Of a DNA stretch of 64,000 bases, positions 17,724-25,768 are shown in pieces. Position 1 is the stretch's first letter. The number at the start of each line of letters is the position of its first letter. The stretch comes from Microbacterium saperdae (GTDB taxonomy: Bacteria; Actinomycetota; Actinomycetes; Actinomycetales; Microbacteriaceae). The notes beneath the pieces were generated by a model. The model saw only the letters and a program-made list of their open reading frames with translations. It was not told where the DNA came from and searched no databases. Made by a program: the position numbers and the translations under genes. Where the stretch lies: positions 2,418,001 to 2,482,000 of the forward strand of contig NZ_VFOX01000001.1 in the NCBI RefSeq assembly GCF_006716345.1. Direction: 5' to 3'.

Positions 17724-18457
17724 GCGTCCACCAGGGCGATCGCCCCCTCGACCTCGCCGTCGTAGACAACCTCGCCCTTGTTGATGACGACGCCGCGCGT
17801 GCAGAGTTCGCGCACCATCTCCATGTCATGGCTCACCACGACGAGGGTCTTGCCCTCCGCGATGAGCTCTTCGAACTTCAGTCGGCACTTCTCACGGAAC
17901 GGAGCATCTCCCACGGACAGGATCTCGTCCACGAGGAGCACGTCGAGCTGGACGTGGATCGCGACGGAGAAGGCGAGTCGCATGAACATGCCCGAGGAGT
18001 AGTGCTTCACCTCCTGATCGATGAACTGCTCGATCTCGCTGAACGCGACGATCTCGTCGTACCGTGCTTCGATCTCGTGCCTCTTCATGCCGAGGATCGC
18101 GGCGTTGAGGAAGACGTTCTCCCGCCCCGACAGCTCGGGATGGAATCCGGCGCCGACCTCGATGAGACCCGCCACACGCCCCCGTGTGAGGACCTCTCCG
18201 TCGTCGGGCTCCATGACGCCGGAGATGAGCTTGAGGAGTGTGGACTTGCCGGAGCCGTTGAGGCCGAGGATCGCCACGGATTCGCCCTCGCCGATCGTGA
18301 GGTCGACTCCCTTGAGAGCTTCGAACTCGCTCGTGAGCTTTCGCCTCTTGATCCACGCGACCACGGTGTCCTTGAGGGAGAACGCGTGGTTGAGGGTGAA
18401 GCGTTTGCGGACACCGTCGATGATGATGCTGGGCTTGATCGCCATCTGCTCGCTCAT
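17720..18457 (-). CDS. wzt: Polysaccharide ABC exporter, ATPase subunit (Wzt/TagH type)
   Basis: A 245-residue ATP-binding protein that powers export of an undecaprenyl-linked polysaccharide. Walker A GLNGSGKST has Lys71, the family-specific G-loop stretch RGRVAGLIEVGAGFHPELSG follows, the signature is YSSGM, and Walker B is LLVDEILSVGDA. It stops soon after VVSHDMEMVRELC, so it lacks the extra C-terminal carbohydrate-binding domain that many Wzt proteins use to read chain-end modifications. The ATG at 18457 overlaps the permease stop as ATGA. Works with the permease at 18454-19359. Confidence 0.93.
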   Translation of the reverse strand: MSEQMAIKPSIIIDGVRKRFTLNHAFSLKDTVVAWIKRRKLTSEFEALKGVDLTIGEGESVAILGLNGSGKSTLLKLISGVMEPDDGEVLTRGRVAGLIEVGAGFHPELSGRENVFLNAAILGMKRHEIEARYDEIVAFSEIEQFIDQEVKHYSSGMFMRLAFSVAIHVQLDVLLVDEILSVGDAPFREKCRLKFEELIAEGKTLVVVSHDMEMVRELCTRGVVINKGEVVYDGEVEGAIALVDA

Positions 18458-19359
18458 AGGTCTTGCGCGAACCTTCCTTCGAGGCGCCGGAAAACGGTCT
18501 GTCCGACCAGCAGCGTGCCGACTGCGATCAGGAACGTCCACAGGGTGTTCCATGCGAGATCGGGCGGCAGCGCGAACGTGGTCTCCGTGACCGGGCGCCA
18601 GAACGCGTAGTGGAAGAGTTCGACGCCCTGCGTGATCGGGTTGAGCATGTAGAGCTCGACGACCCACTGCGGCCAGCCGAGACGGTCGACCACGGCGTCC
18701 TGCACCTGGGTCCACGCGTACAGAACGGGCGATGCCCAGGTCGCGAGGAGCAGAAGGAGCTCGACGATGTTCTCGGCATCGCGGAAGCGCACGTTGATCG
18801 CGCCGAAGAAGAGTCCCAGCCCGAGAGCGAACAGCATGACGATCAGCATTCCCGCGAGGATCGCGAGGATCGACAGGATCGAGATCTGAGTGATCCACCC
18901 CAGCAGCAGGCAGACGATCAGAAGGAGCCCCACCTGCGGGAGGAAGTGCACGAATGCGACGATCACCGCCGACACCGCGAACAGCTGGCGCGGCAGGAAG
19001 ACCTTCCTCACGAGCGGCGCATTGCCGACGATCGAGGTGGTCGCATTCTTGAAGGCCTCGGAGAACAGGTTGATGACCACGATGCCCGAGAAGAGATAGA
19101 CGGCATAGTTCGGTATGCCGCGGTCGAGATTCATGAACAGCCCGAGAACCACCCAGAACACGAGGAACTGGGCCGCCGGACGCACGTACGACCAGGTCCA
19201 TCCGAGCACGGAGTTGCGATACCTCGTGGTGACGCCGGTCCTGACGAGAAGGTTCAGAAGATAGCGCCAGCGCACCACATCGATCAGCCCTCGGCTGGTG
19301 CCGGGAGTCTCGAATGCGGAACGCGGGACGGCAGCGAAAAGATCTCGGGTATCGGTCAC
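18454..19359 (-). CDS. wzm: Polysaccharide ABC exporter, permease subunit (Wzm/TagG type)
   Basis: A 301-residue ABC-2 type permease with six predicted helices and an amphipathic N-terminus (LLVRTGVTTRYRNSVLGW), the classic start of Wzm/TagG proteins. Further motifs are SGIVVINLFSEAFKNA, NAPLVRKVFLPR and YMLNPITQGVELFH. It forms the channel for the export complex with the ATPase. GTG at 19359 (VTDTRDLF) is preferred; a GTG at 19371 is possible and neither has a strong ribosome site. It is the first gene of the long polysaccharide operon, so the promoter should lie between here and 19448. Confidence 0.9.
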   Translation of the reverse strand: MTDTRDLFAAVPRSAFETPGTSRGLIDVVRWRYLLNLLVRTGVTTRYRNSVLGWTWSYVRPAAQFLVFWVVLGLFMNLDRGIPNYAVYLFSGIVVINLFSEAFKNATTSIVGNAPLVRKVFLPRQLFAVSAVIVAFVHFLPQVGLLLIVCLLLGWITQISILSILAILAGMLIVMLFALGLGLFFGAINVRFRDAENIVELLLLLATWASPVLYAWTQVQDAVVDRLGWPQWVVELYMLNPITQGVELFHYAFWRPVTETTFALPPDLAWNTLWTFLIAVGTLLVGQTVFRRLEGRFAQDL

Positions 19360-19378
19360 AGGCCCACTCACTCGACGG

Positions 19379-19396
19379 CGCGACGTATCCGTCGCG
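19379..19396. promoter_or_regulatory. Perfect 7-bp inverted repeat upstream of the polysaccharide operon
   Basis: CGCGACG and CGTCGCG are separated by four bases (TATC), 20 bp upstream of the first operon start. Read toward the permease, a GATACT hexamer at 19408-19403 could be a -10 element. No convincing -35 is visible. It could be a repressor site or a leader hairpin; nothing here identifies the regulator. Confidence 0.3.
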
Positions 19397-19412
19397 ACAC
19401 TCAGTATCCCAT

Positions 19413-19432
19413 GCGGGTACCTGGTGACCCGC
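19413..19432 (-). terminator. Short hairpin after the FG-GAP gene
   Basis: GCGGGT and ACCCGC form a perfect 6-bp stem with an 8-base loop, 16 bp past the stop of the FG-GAP gene on its strand. There is no T-tract, so it is a weak terminator candidate; it may instead be part of the operon control region. Confidence 0.3.
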
Positions 19433-19447
19433 TCGACGCCGCCGGGG

Positions 19448-21883
19448 TCAGCCGAGACTGACGATCGACTGCCACCCCGAACCGATCTGCGTGCTCGCAC
19501 CCCAACCGCCCTTGCCGTTCCCGGCGTAGAGCATCATGACGCCGTCGCTGCGGATCGCGAGCAGATCGGTCGCACGGTCGCCGTTGAAGTCTCCCGGCCC
19601 GACGAGCGACGTGAATCCGCCCCACCCCTTGCCGATCTGCTGCACCTCGCCGAACCCGCCCTGACCGGTCAGAGGATACATGCGGAGTGCGCCGTCTTTG
19701 GTTCTGGCGATCAGCTCCGTCCGACCGTCGCGGTTGAAGTCACCGGCGTTGACGACCAGGTCGACGACATCCCAGCCCTTGCCGATCTGCGCGCTGTCAC
19801 CCTGCCAACCGCCCGCGCCATTCCCGCGATACAGCCACATCGTGCCGTCCGTGCGGACAGCGATCACGTCGGGTTTGCGATCGCCGTCGAAGTCGACCCC
19901 GCCGATCAGCTGGGCGAAGCCACCCCACCCGTGTCCGATTCGGATCGGTTGCCCGAAGCCTGTCCCTTCCGCGGGGTAGAGCGACAGGACGCCCGACGAG
20001 TCGATACGCCCGAGGTCGCTGCGACCGTCGCCCGTGAAGTCTCCCAGGGAGATGATCTTGTCTGTCGGGCTCCACCCCGTCGCGATGACCTTCGAGGAGC
20101 GCCAGCTGCCCGCGCCGTTCCCGCCGTACAGTCGCAGCTCCCCCGTCGACGTCAGCGCGACCACGTCGTTGCCCACTTGCGCATCGACGTTCCCGAATCC
20201 TGCGGGAAGCGCGCGGGGCGCGGTCACGGCTGCGCCGGGTGATGCCTTCGTGAGGAGCGACTGCCAGCCGCTGCCCACCGTGCCGGCCGACGCCAGGTAG
20301 GCGCTGCCGCGGCCTTCGTACGCGACGAGCGCGCCCGTCGCCGTGTGGGCGAGGAGGTCCGGGGTCCCGTTCCCGGTGAAGTCTCCGGGGCTGAAGATGC
20401 CGGTCATCGACGACCAGCCGCTCCCGATCTGCGCCCGCGTGCCCCAGCCGCCGCTGCCGTTTCCGGGATAGAGGAACAGACGACCTGTCGAGTCCCGTGC
20501 GATGAGGTCGCTCCGACCATCCCCGTTCATGTCGATACCGCCGACGAGCATGCTCATCGTGCTCCATCCGCTGCCCACGAGAACCGGCGCGCGGAAGCCG
20601 CCGCGGTCATCGCCGGCTCGCAGGTACAGGCCACCGGACGCATCGGTGGTGAAGAGGTCGGGCACACCGTCGCCGTTGAAGTCACCCGCAGGCACGATGT
20701 TGACGACTCCGCTCCAGTCCCCCGCCAGCGAGACGGGGGCCGTCAGCTTGGTGCTCCCGTCGCCGTAGAGAGCGGAAGGACGGCCGTTGGCGTCGACGAC
20801 GATGAAGTCACGGCGTCCGTCGCCGTTGAGGTCGCCGGCGCCGAAGAACGCACGCGGAGATCCGAGTCCGGTGGCCATCGAGACGCGGTTGCCCCAGACG
20901 CCCTTCGCGAACGGGTATCCCCACACCGTTCCCGCCGCGTCGACCGCGACCACATAGGACGACGTGTTCGCCGAGCTCAACAGCGGCAGCGTCGAGGCCG
21001 GGGCCTGTGTGGAGCCGAACCAATCGGTGAAGTAGTTGTAGAAGTTGCGGTTTCCGTAGGCCGAGCAGGAGTCTCCCTCGCCGTAGCCGGCACGGAGAGC
21101 CGCCGCATTCGGCTGATACGGCGTGTAGTAGTAGAGAGCGGCCGTGGCAGCGTTCGCCACGCGGACGGGCGCCGAGCCGCAGGAGGCGCTCGGGTTGTAG
21201 AGGATGTTCCAGGTCTTGCCCGGCGCGTACCACTGGAACCACTTGCCTTCCATGTAGATCTGCATCTGGCGCGCAGCGCCGTAGATCTGGTGGAAGAAAC
21301 CGATGTAGTTCGGGTCGCACGCCGCCGTGTCCGGGCATCCCTGCCCCAGCGCGATGTTGTACCGCCATGCGCTCGGCCAGGTGTGCGTCACCAGTCCCTG
21401 CTCCTTCTGGAGCATCACGATCAGCACCCGGGGGTTGATGTCGCACGCCTGGGCGACGCGATAGATGATGCGCGCCGCCGATTCGTTCGCCGCCCCGGTG
21501 TAGCCGCTGCAGTACGCGTCGGCGGGCCGAGTGACCGAGGTGATCTTGAAGTCCTTGAGGCAGACGTAGCCGGTCTGGCACTTGGCCACTTTGCTGTTGA
21601 AGAAGGTCTGGATCTGCGCCTCGGTCATCGTGCTCTTGTTGGTGAACACGGCGTCGCTGATGATGTTGCCGGCCGAGAAACCGGCCAGACCGGTCTTCAC
21701 CGCTCCCGTCGACACCGGGTCCGCGGCGGTGCGCGCAGCGCTCACCGCGCTCGTGGACACGGATGCCGTGGCCGCACCGGCAGGGATCACGGTGCTCAGG
21801 ACAACAGCGATGGCAGCAAGGAAACAGGTGAGGAGCTGGGGACCCCTCAGTGTGTTTCGAGAGCGTGGGGCACGTCGAGACAT
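19448..21883 (-). CDS. Secreted FG-GAP repeat protein with Cys-rich, lysozyme-like N-terminal domain
   Basis: An 811-residue exported protein. From ATG 21883 it has a basic start (MSRRAPRSRNTLRG), a hydrophobic core and an AGAA cleavage region, so a Sec signal peptide. Residues about 60-305 form a domain with around ten cysteines and the segment LIVMLQKEQGLV, in which Glu161 sits in a helix like the catalytic Glu of lytic transglycosylases. That comparison is mine and unproven. The rest holds nine FG-GAP-like repeats, with calcium-type loops such as GDLNGDGRRD and GDFNGDGVPD, usually forming a beta-propeller. An upstream ATG at 21919 would spoil the signal peptide. Probably works at the cell surface on glycan or peptidoglycan. 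Confidence 0.88.
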   Translation of the reverse strand: MSRRAPRSRNTLRGPQLLTCFLAAIAVVLSTVIPAGAATASVSTSAVSAARTAADPVSTGAVKTGLAGFSAGNIISDAVFTNKSTMTEAQIQTFFNSKVAKCQTGYVCLKDFKITSVTRPADAYCSGYTGAANESAARIIYRVAQACDINPRVLIVMLQKEQGLVTHTWPSAWRYNIALGQGCPDTAACDPNYIGFFHQIYGAARQMQIYMEGKWFQWYAPGKTWNILYNPSASCGSAPVRVANAATAALYYYTPYQPNAAALRAGYGEGDSCSAYGNRNFYNYFTDWFGSTQAPASTLPLLSSANTSSYVVAVDAAGTVWGYPFAKGVWGNRVSMATGLGSPRAFFGAGDLNGDGRRDFIVVDANGRPSALYGDGSTKLTAPVSLAGDWSGVVNIVPAGDFNGDGVPDLFTTDASGGLYLRAGDDRGGFRAPVLVGSGWSTMSMLVGGIDMNGDGRSDLIARDSTGRLFLYPGNGSGGWGTRAQIGSGWSSMTGIFSPGDFTGNGTPDLLAHTATGALVAYEGRGSAYLASAGTVGSGWQSLLTKASPGAAVTAPRALPAGFGNVDAQVGNDVVALTSTGELRLYGGNGAGSWRSSKVIATGWSPTDKIISLGDFTGDGRSDLGRIDSSGVLSLYPAEGTGFGQPIRIGHGWGGFAQLIGGVDFDGDRKPDVIAVRTDGTMWLYRGNGAGGWQGDSAQIGKGWDVVDLVVNAGDFNRDGRTELIARTKDGALRMYPLTGQGGFGEVQQIGKGWGGFTSLVGPGDFNGDRATDLLAIRSDGVMMLYAGNGKGGWGASTQIGSGWQSIVSLG
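19451..20990 (-). repeat. Nine FG-GAP/VCBS-like coding repeats
   Basis: Each unit is about 50-60 residues: a YPGNGxGGW-like strand, an IGSGW or IGKGW turn, then a loop such as GDFNGDG, GIDMNGDG, GDFTGNG, GDFTGDG, GVDFDGDR, GDFNRDG or GDFNGDR, followed by DL or similar. One unit (VDAQVGNDVVAL) has lost the DxDxDG loop. The repeats are diverged at DNA level, so they are old and not recently amplified. Confidence 0.8.
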
Positions 21884-21984
21884 GTGACCAGTGTGACGGA
21901 AGTTGCAGGATGATGCCACTGTTGCGGTGAATGTGCGAGCAGCACACGGCGTGTCGCGAGGATGCGCAGGCCGCTCTCAGCTGA

Positions 21985-23058
21985 TTACAGGTCCGCGTGC
22001 AGGCCCCAGACGCGCTCGGCCGAACTCGCCCAGGAGAACGCCCTCGACCGATCGGCGGCGAGCACTCGCAACCGTTCGCCCCCGGGGCCCACAGCGTCCG
22101 CGACCGCGTCCGCGAGCGCCTCGACGGCCACGAGACGTCCGCCGTCCGCGATCACGTCGTGGTGCGCTCCGCTGTCTATCGCGACGACTGGCACTCCCGC
22201 GCTCATGGCCTCCACCGCACGCCATGGCCACGCTGCCACCGGGTTCGTGGCGACGAAGGCGTCCGCACCGGCGAGGACGGCGGCCCGGTCCTCCGCCGAC
22301 AGCGCGCCCCTGATGTGCGCGCGTCGTTCGGGAAGTCCGCCTGCCGCGGCGATCTCCGCCAGGTGCGGCTCCGTGCCCTCGGGCGCATCGAGTACGACGG
22401 CATCGACGTCCGCCGCGACCGCGCCCCGGAACCCTTCCGACAGCGTGGCCGCCGACCCCGTCAACACCACGTAGCGCCCCGGCAAAGAGAGTTCCGCTCG
22501 TCGGCCGTCCGCATCCGTCGGCACGGCGAAACCTTCCGGGGCCGCCCCGGCGATCACCCGGATGCGATCGCCCAGCTTCGCCAACTCCGACAATCGACGC
22601 GCGATCGCGTGCGACGGCACCACGACGGCGTCCGCATGCTTGACCGCGCGCCGCAGCATGCCACGCTGCCACGCGACCGCGGACTTGGAGAGAGTGTCCG
22701 GCGCGTCCCATGCGGCGAGATCCCAGAGCGTCACCGTCGTCTGATCATTCTCATGCAGCCTGTCGTGGCGCACGAGGGGGGCCATCAGAGTCGGCGAGTG
22801 GATGAGTCCGCCACCGACGCCCGGCGCGAATCCGAGCTGCCAGGCCGCAGCGAGCTCGCGACGTGCCAAGGAGAGCGTGCGCACGTCGTCGACACCGGGG
22901 ATCGAGACGTCGGCACCCGCGGGGACGATCGCATCCACGGAGCAGCCCGACGGCGCCGTCGCGACGAGGCCGAAGGTCAGGTCCATCGCCGCTGCGGCAT
23001 GGTCGGGATCGACGACATGCACCAGTTGATCCAGAACCACGCGAAGTCGAGCACCCAT
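21985..23058 (-). CDS. Glycosyltransferase (GT4-like)
   Basis: A 357-residue protein with GT-B character: N-terminal MGARLRVVLDQLVHVVDPDH, mid-protein linker around VVVPSHAIARRLSELAKLGDR, then a donor domain with ADAFVATNPVAAWPWRAVEAMSAGVPVVA and a Glu in the EAMSAG site. The linker motif (VPSHA.A..L) is common in family 4 mannosyltransferases. It lies 101 bp before the FG-GAP gene on the same strand and is divergent from the DUF4012 gene, outside the ABC-linked operon. Substrate unknown. Confidence 0.8.
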   Translation of the reverse strand: MGARLRVVLDQLVHVVDPDHAAAAMDLTFGLVATAPSGCSVDAIVPAGADVSIPGVDDVRTLSLARRELAAAWQLGFAPGVGGGLIHSPTLMAPLVRHDRLHENDQTTVTLWDLAAWDAPDTLSKSAVAWQRGMLRRAVKHADAVVVPSHAIARRLSELAKLGDRIRVIAGAAPEGFAVPTDADGRRAELSLPGRYVVLTGSAATLSEGFRGAVAADVDAVVLDAPEGTEPHLAEIAAAGGLPERRAHIRGALSAEDRAAVLAGADAFVATNPVAAWPWRAVEAMSAGVPVVAIDSGAHHDVIADGGRLVAVEALADAVADAVGPGGERLRVLAADRSRAFSWASSAERVWGLHADL

Positions 23059-23178
23059 GGCTTCAGGTTAACGGCGCAGTGCCGTCCGACCGTGGAACGC
23101 CGCCCCGCGCCGGGCGACTGTCAGCCTTCCCTCAGCATCCGCCCACCGGTGGCGAATGGTTCATGCTTGAATGCTCAG

Positions 23179-24942
23179 ATGAGCGATGGGCGACTTCCCG
23201 TGCGGCGCCGGTGGATCGGGTGGACCATCGGCATCTTCGTGGCGCTGCTCGTCATCGCCATCGGATGGGTCGTCGTGCGCGGCATCGGAGCCGTGAACGA
23301 CCTCCAGCAGGTCGCCAAGGACTCCTCACGCCTGAAGGCGTCGATCGCCGCCGCCGATCTCGATGGCGCGGAGCCGATCGCGAGGAGCATCGCACATCAC
23401 GCGCAGTCCGCTCATGCCCTCACCTCCGATCCGGTCTGGCAGGCGTTCGGTGTGCTCCCGTGGATCGGTCCGAACTTCCGCGCGGTCAGCGAGGTGGCCG
23501 AGATCGCGGACGACGTCGCGGACAACGCGCTCACCCCGCTTCTCTCCGTCGCCGGGGAGTTCGATCTCGCCGGCCTCGGTTTCGCCGGAGGAGCCATCGA
23601 CCTCGCGCCTTTCGCGGCGATCGAAGCACCGCTCGGCGAGGCGAGCGCGACGCTCAGCGCGGCGCAACAGCAGGCGCTGCGGATCGATGACGACGCGACG
23701 GTGCGGCCGCTGGCAGACGCCGTCAAGGAGATGCGATCGACCGTGAGCCAGGCAGCCAGCGCGATCGGCGCGCTCCACGGCGCCTCGGTGCTCCTGCCGA
23801 CGATGCTCGGCGGAGAAGGCCCCCGCAACTACGTCCTGGCGATGCAGAACAACGCCGAGCTCCGCTCCTCCGGCGGCATCATCGGCTCCACCGCCCTGCT
23901 GCACGCCGAGAACGGGAAGATCACATTGCAGAGGCAGGCGTCGACTCCGGACTTCCCCGTGCTGGACGCCCCGCTTCCCCTCAGCGACACCACGGTCGCC
24001 CTGTTCGAGGATCGTCCGGGGCGATACCTGCAGAACATCACGAGCATCCCCGACTTCTCCGAAGCCGGTCCTACGATCGCCGCGCGCTGGGAGGGACGAT
24101 TCGGGGGCACCGTCGACGGTGTCATCGCGGTCGACACCGTCGTCGCCGCGAACCTCATGAAGGCCACGGGAGACATCACGTTCGGCTCCTTCACGGCCAC
24201 TCCCGAGACCATCGTCAGCATCCTGCTCTCCGAGATCTACGCGACGATCCCCGATCCGCGGATTCAGGACGAGGTCTTCGCTCAGGCCGCGAGCGCCCTG
24301 TTCGGTGCGGCTCTTTCCGGCGGAGACCCCCAGGCGCTGATCGGATCCCTCGCCGAGTCGTCCGATCAGGGCCGGATCCGGATCTGGAGCGCACACGAAG
24401 ACGAGCAGAGCGTTCTCGCTGCGTCCTCCCTGGGCGGGACCGTACCCTCGGACACAGCGGATGCGACCTATGTCGGCGTGCTCCTGAACGACACCACCGG
24501 CGGAAAGATGGACTACTACACCGCCGCCTCGATCACGACCGCGGTGGGCACGTGCGACGGCGAACCCACCACGCAACTGCGGGTGACCTGGACGAACGAC
24601 GCCCCCGCCGATGCAGCGACCAGCCTGCCCGCGTATGTGACCGCCAACGGGTGGTACGGAGTCCCTGCCGGCTCGGTGCGAACCCTGATCGCGCTGTATG
24701 GACCTCAGGGCGCCACCCCCTCGCACATCGATCGCGACGGCGCGGAGGAGGGGGTGCAGACCGCGATGCTCGACGGTCGCCCCGTCGTGCAGCATGAGGT
24801 GCTTCTGGCCCCGGGGGAATCGACCACGATCACGATCGAGTTCCAGGGAACTGGTGCAGGCGAGCGTCTCACGCAGGTCCTCCACACGCCGATGATCGAC
24901 ACCCCGAAGACGACACGAGAAAAGCTCCTCTGCGCATCGTGA
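23179..24942 (+). CDS. DUF4012 membrane-anchored extracellular protein
   Basis: A 587-residue protein with one N-terminal transmembrane helix (about residues 13-33, after MSDGRLPVRRRW) and a large outside domain. The conserved DUF4012 core is present: AMQNNAELRSSGGIIGSTALL near residue 225, with the GRFGGTVDGVIAVD block later. Function of the family is unknown. It occurs next to exopolysaccharide and wall-polymer genes in actinobacteria, which fits this position between the surface locus and the LCP gene. No Shine-Dalgarno is seen before ATG 23179, so the transcript may be leaderless. Promoter in the 120-bp gap shared with the divergent glycosyltransferase was not resolved. Confidence 0.85.
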   Translation: MSDGRLPVRRRWIGWTIGIFVALLVIAIGWVVVRGIGAVNDLQQVAKDSSRLKASIAAADLDGAEPIARSIAHHAQSAHALTSDPVWQAFGVLPWIGPNFRAVSEVAEIADDVADNALTPLLSVAGEFDLAGLGFAGGAIDLAPFAAIEAPLGEASATLSAAQQQALRIDDDATVRPLADAVKEMRSTVSQAASAIGALHGASVLLPTMLGGEGPRNYVLAMQNNAELRSSGGIIGSTALLHAENGKITLQRQASTPDFPVLDAPLPLSDTTVALFEDRPGRYLQNITSIPDFSEAGPTIAARWEGRFGGTVDGVIAVDTVVAANLMKATGDITFGSFTATPETIVSILLSEIYATIPDPRIQDEVFAQAASALFGAALSGGDPQALIGSLAESSDQGRIRIWSAHEDEQSVLAASSLGGTVPSDTADATYVGVLLNDTTGGKMDYYTAASITTAVGTCDGEPTTQLRVTWTNDAPADAATSLPAYVTANGWYGVPAGSVRTLIALYGPQGATPSHIDRDGAEEGVQTAMLDGRPVVQHEVLLAPGESTTITIEFQGTGAGERLTQVLHTPMIDTPKTTREKLLCAS

Positions 24943-24999
24943 CTTTCGCGCGTCGATAGGGTACTGTCGACTCACTGGGGAATATCTGGGTTCTATCAT

Positions 25000-25027
25000 C
25001 TTGCCGTGGGGGCAAGGAGAGCCCACG
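25000..25027 (+). promoter_or_regulatory. Competing hairpins in the leader of the surface-protein gene
   Basis: CTTGCC/GGCAAG (25000-25005 with 25011-25016) and CGTGGG/CCCACG (25005-25010 with 25022-25027) share bases and so cannot both form. A further CGGAC/GTCCG pair follows at 25032-25050. This 5' region before the ATG at 25084 could carry translational or transcriptional control, or may be chance in GC-rich DNA. No known riboswitch class was recognised. Confidence 0.3.
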
Positions 25028-25083
25028 CAGTCGGACGCAGGGGTGTGTCCGGAGGCGATTCCGCGTGAAATCTGGGGAGAATC

Positions 25084-25674
25084 ATGCTGAAGAAACTGGC
25101 TGCGATCAGCCTTACCGCCGGCGCACTCGTGCTCATCGCACCGACTGTCGCCACCGCTGCGCCGTCTGTACCGGCTGCAGCATCCGATTCCTATGCGGAG
25201 ACACCGGGCGTGCGCGTCAACGACCCGATCATCGACAGCTGCGAGGTGTCGACCATCGTCTTCGGCGCCGGGTACTTCCTGCCGTCCGAGAACGTGGGCG
25301 TCTCCATCTCCGGCGCGAACGCCGCAGACGCCGCCGTGTCGGGGAACACCGCCGGCGCCGACGGGGGCCTGACGCTCACGTTCCGCCCGCCGGCAGACGG
25401 GCAGGGTTCCTACGGGGTCGCCTTCTCCGGCTCCCGCTCCTACACCGCGACCATCACGGTCTCGCAGGGGCATGACGCCGCGGCAAGCTGCGACCACGAT
25501 CCTTCTGTGGTCGCAGGAGCCGGTACCGAATTGCCTCTGACGGGCAGCGGCACCATCGAGCTCGCGCTCACCGGCGGCAGTGTATCGCCGTGGGTCCTCG
25601 GAGGCGGCGCGGTGGCGCTCGTCGCCGGTGGCGCACTCGTCGCTGCGGGCGCCGCTCGCCGCAAGCGCGCCTAG
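25084..25674 (+). CDS. Small surface protein with tandem sortase-like motifs (LPLTG and LALTG)
   Basis: A 196-residue exported protein. It has a signal peptide (MLKKLAAISLTAGALVLI, cut near TAA) and a beta-rich central domain with two cysteines, one near residue 52 and one near 135. LPLTG lies at residues 150-154 and LALTG at 160-164, followed directly by a hydrophobic helix (about 169-189) and a basic tail RRKRA. LAxTG is the signal of class E sortases in high-GC actinobacteria, so the second motif next to the helix is the likelier cut site. GGGGAGA five bases before the ATG is a good ribosome site. Ligand or function unknown; no sortase gene is in the window. Confidence 0.85.
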   Translation: MLKKLAAISLTAGALVLIAPTVATAAPSVPAAASDSYAETPGVRVNDPIIDSCEVSTIVFGAGYFLPSENVGVSISGANAADAAVSGNTAGADGGLTLTFRPPADGQGSYGVAFSGSRSYTATITVSQGHDAAASCDHDPSVVAGAGTELPLTGSGTIELALTGGSVSPWVLGGGAVALVAGGALVAAGAARRKRA

Positions 25675-25705
25675 GTCAGATCGCCGCTTCGAGCGGTGGT
25701 CGGCT

Positions 25706-25744
25706 GGACGACGGTGATCCCTCCCCCTCCGATCACCGTCGTCT
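25706..25744. terminator. Strong hairpin in convergent gap
   Basis: GACGACGGTGATC (25707-25719) pairs perfectly with GATCACCGTCGTC (25731-25743) around an 11-base C-rich loop. It lies 33 bp past the surface-protein stop and between convergent genes, so it can end transcription from either side. No U-tract follows. Confidence 0.55.
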
Positions 25745-25768
25745 GGCGAGCCCGGTGAGCGCACCGGA

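Noticed and set aside
19451..20990. Periodic repeats as a possible CRISPR or satellite array
   Set aside because: The period is coding (FG-GAP units of about 50-60 residues), with diverged DNA and no identical repeat/spacer pattern.
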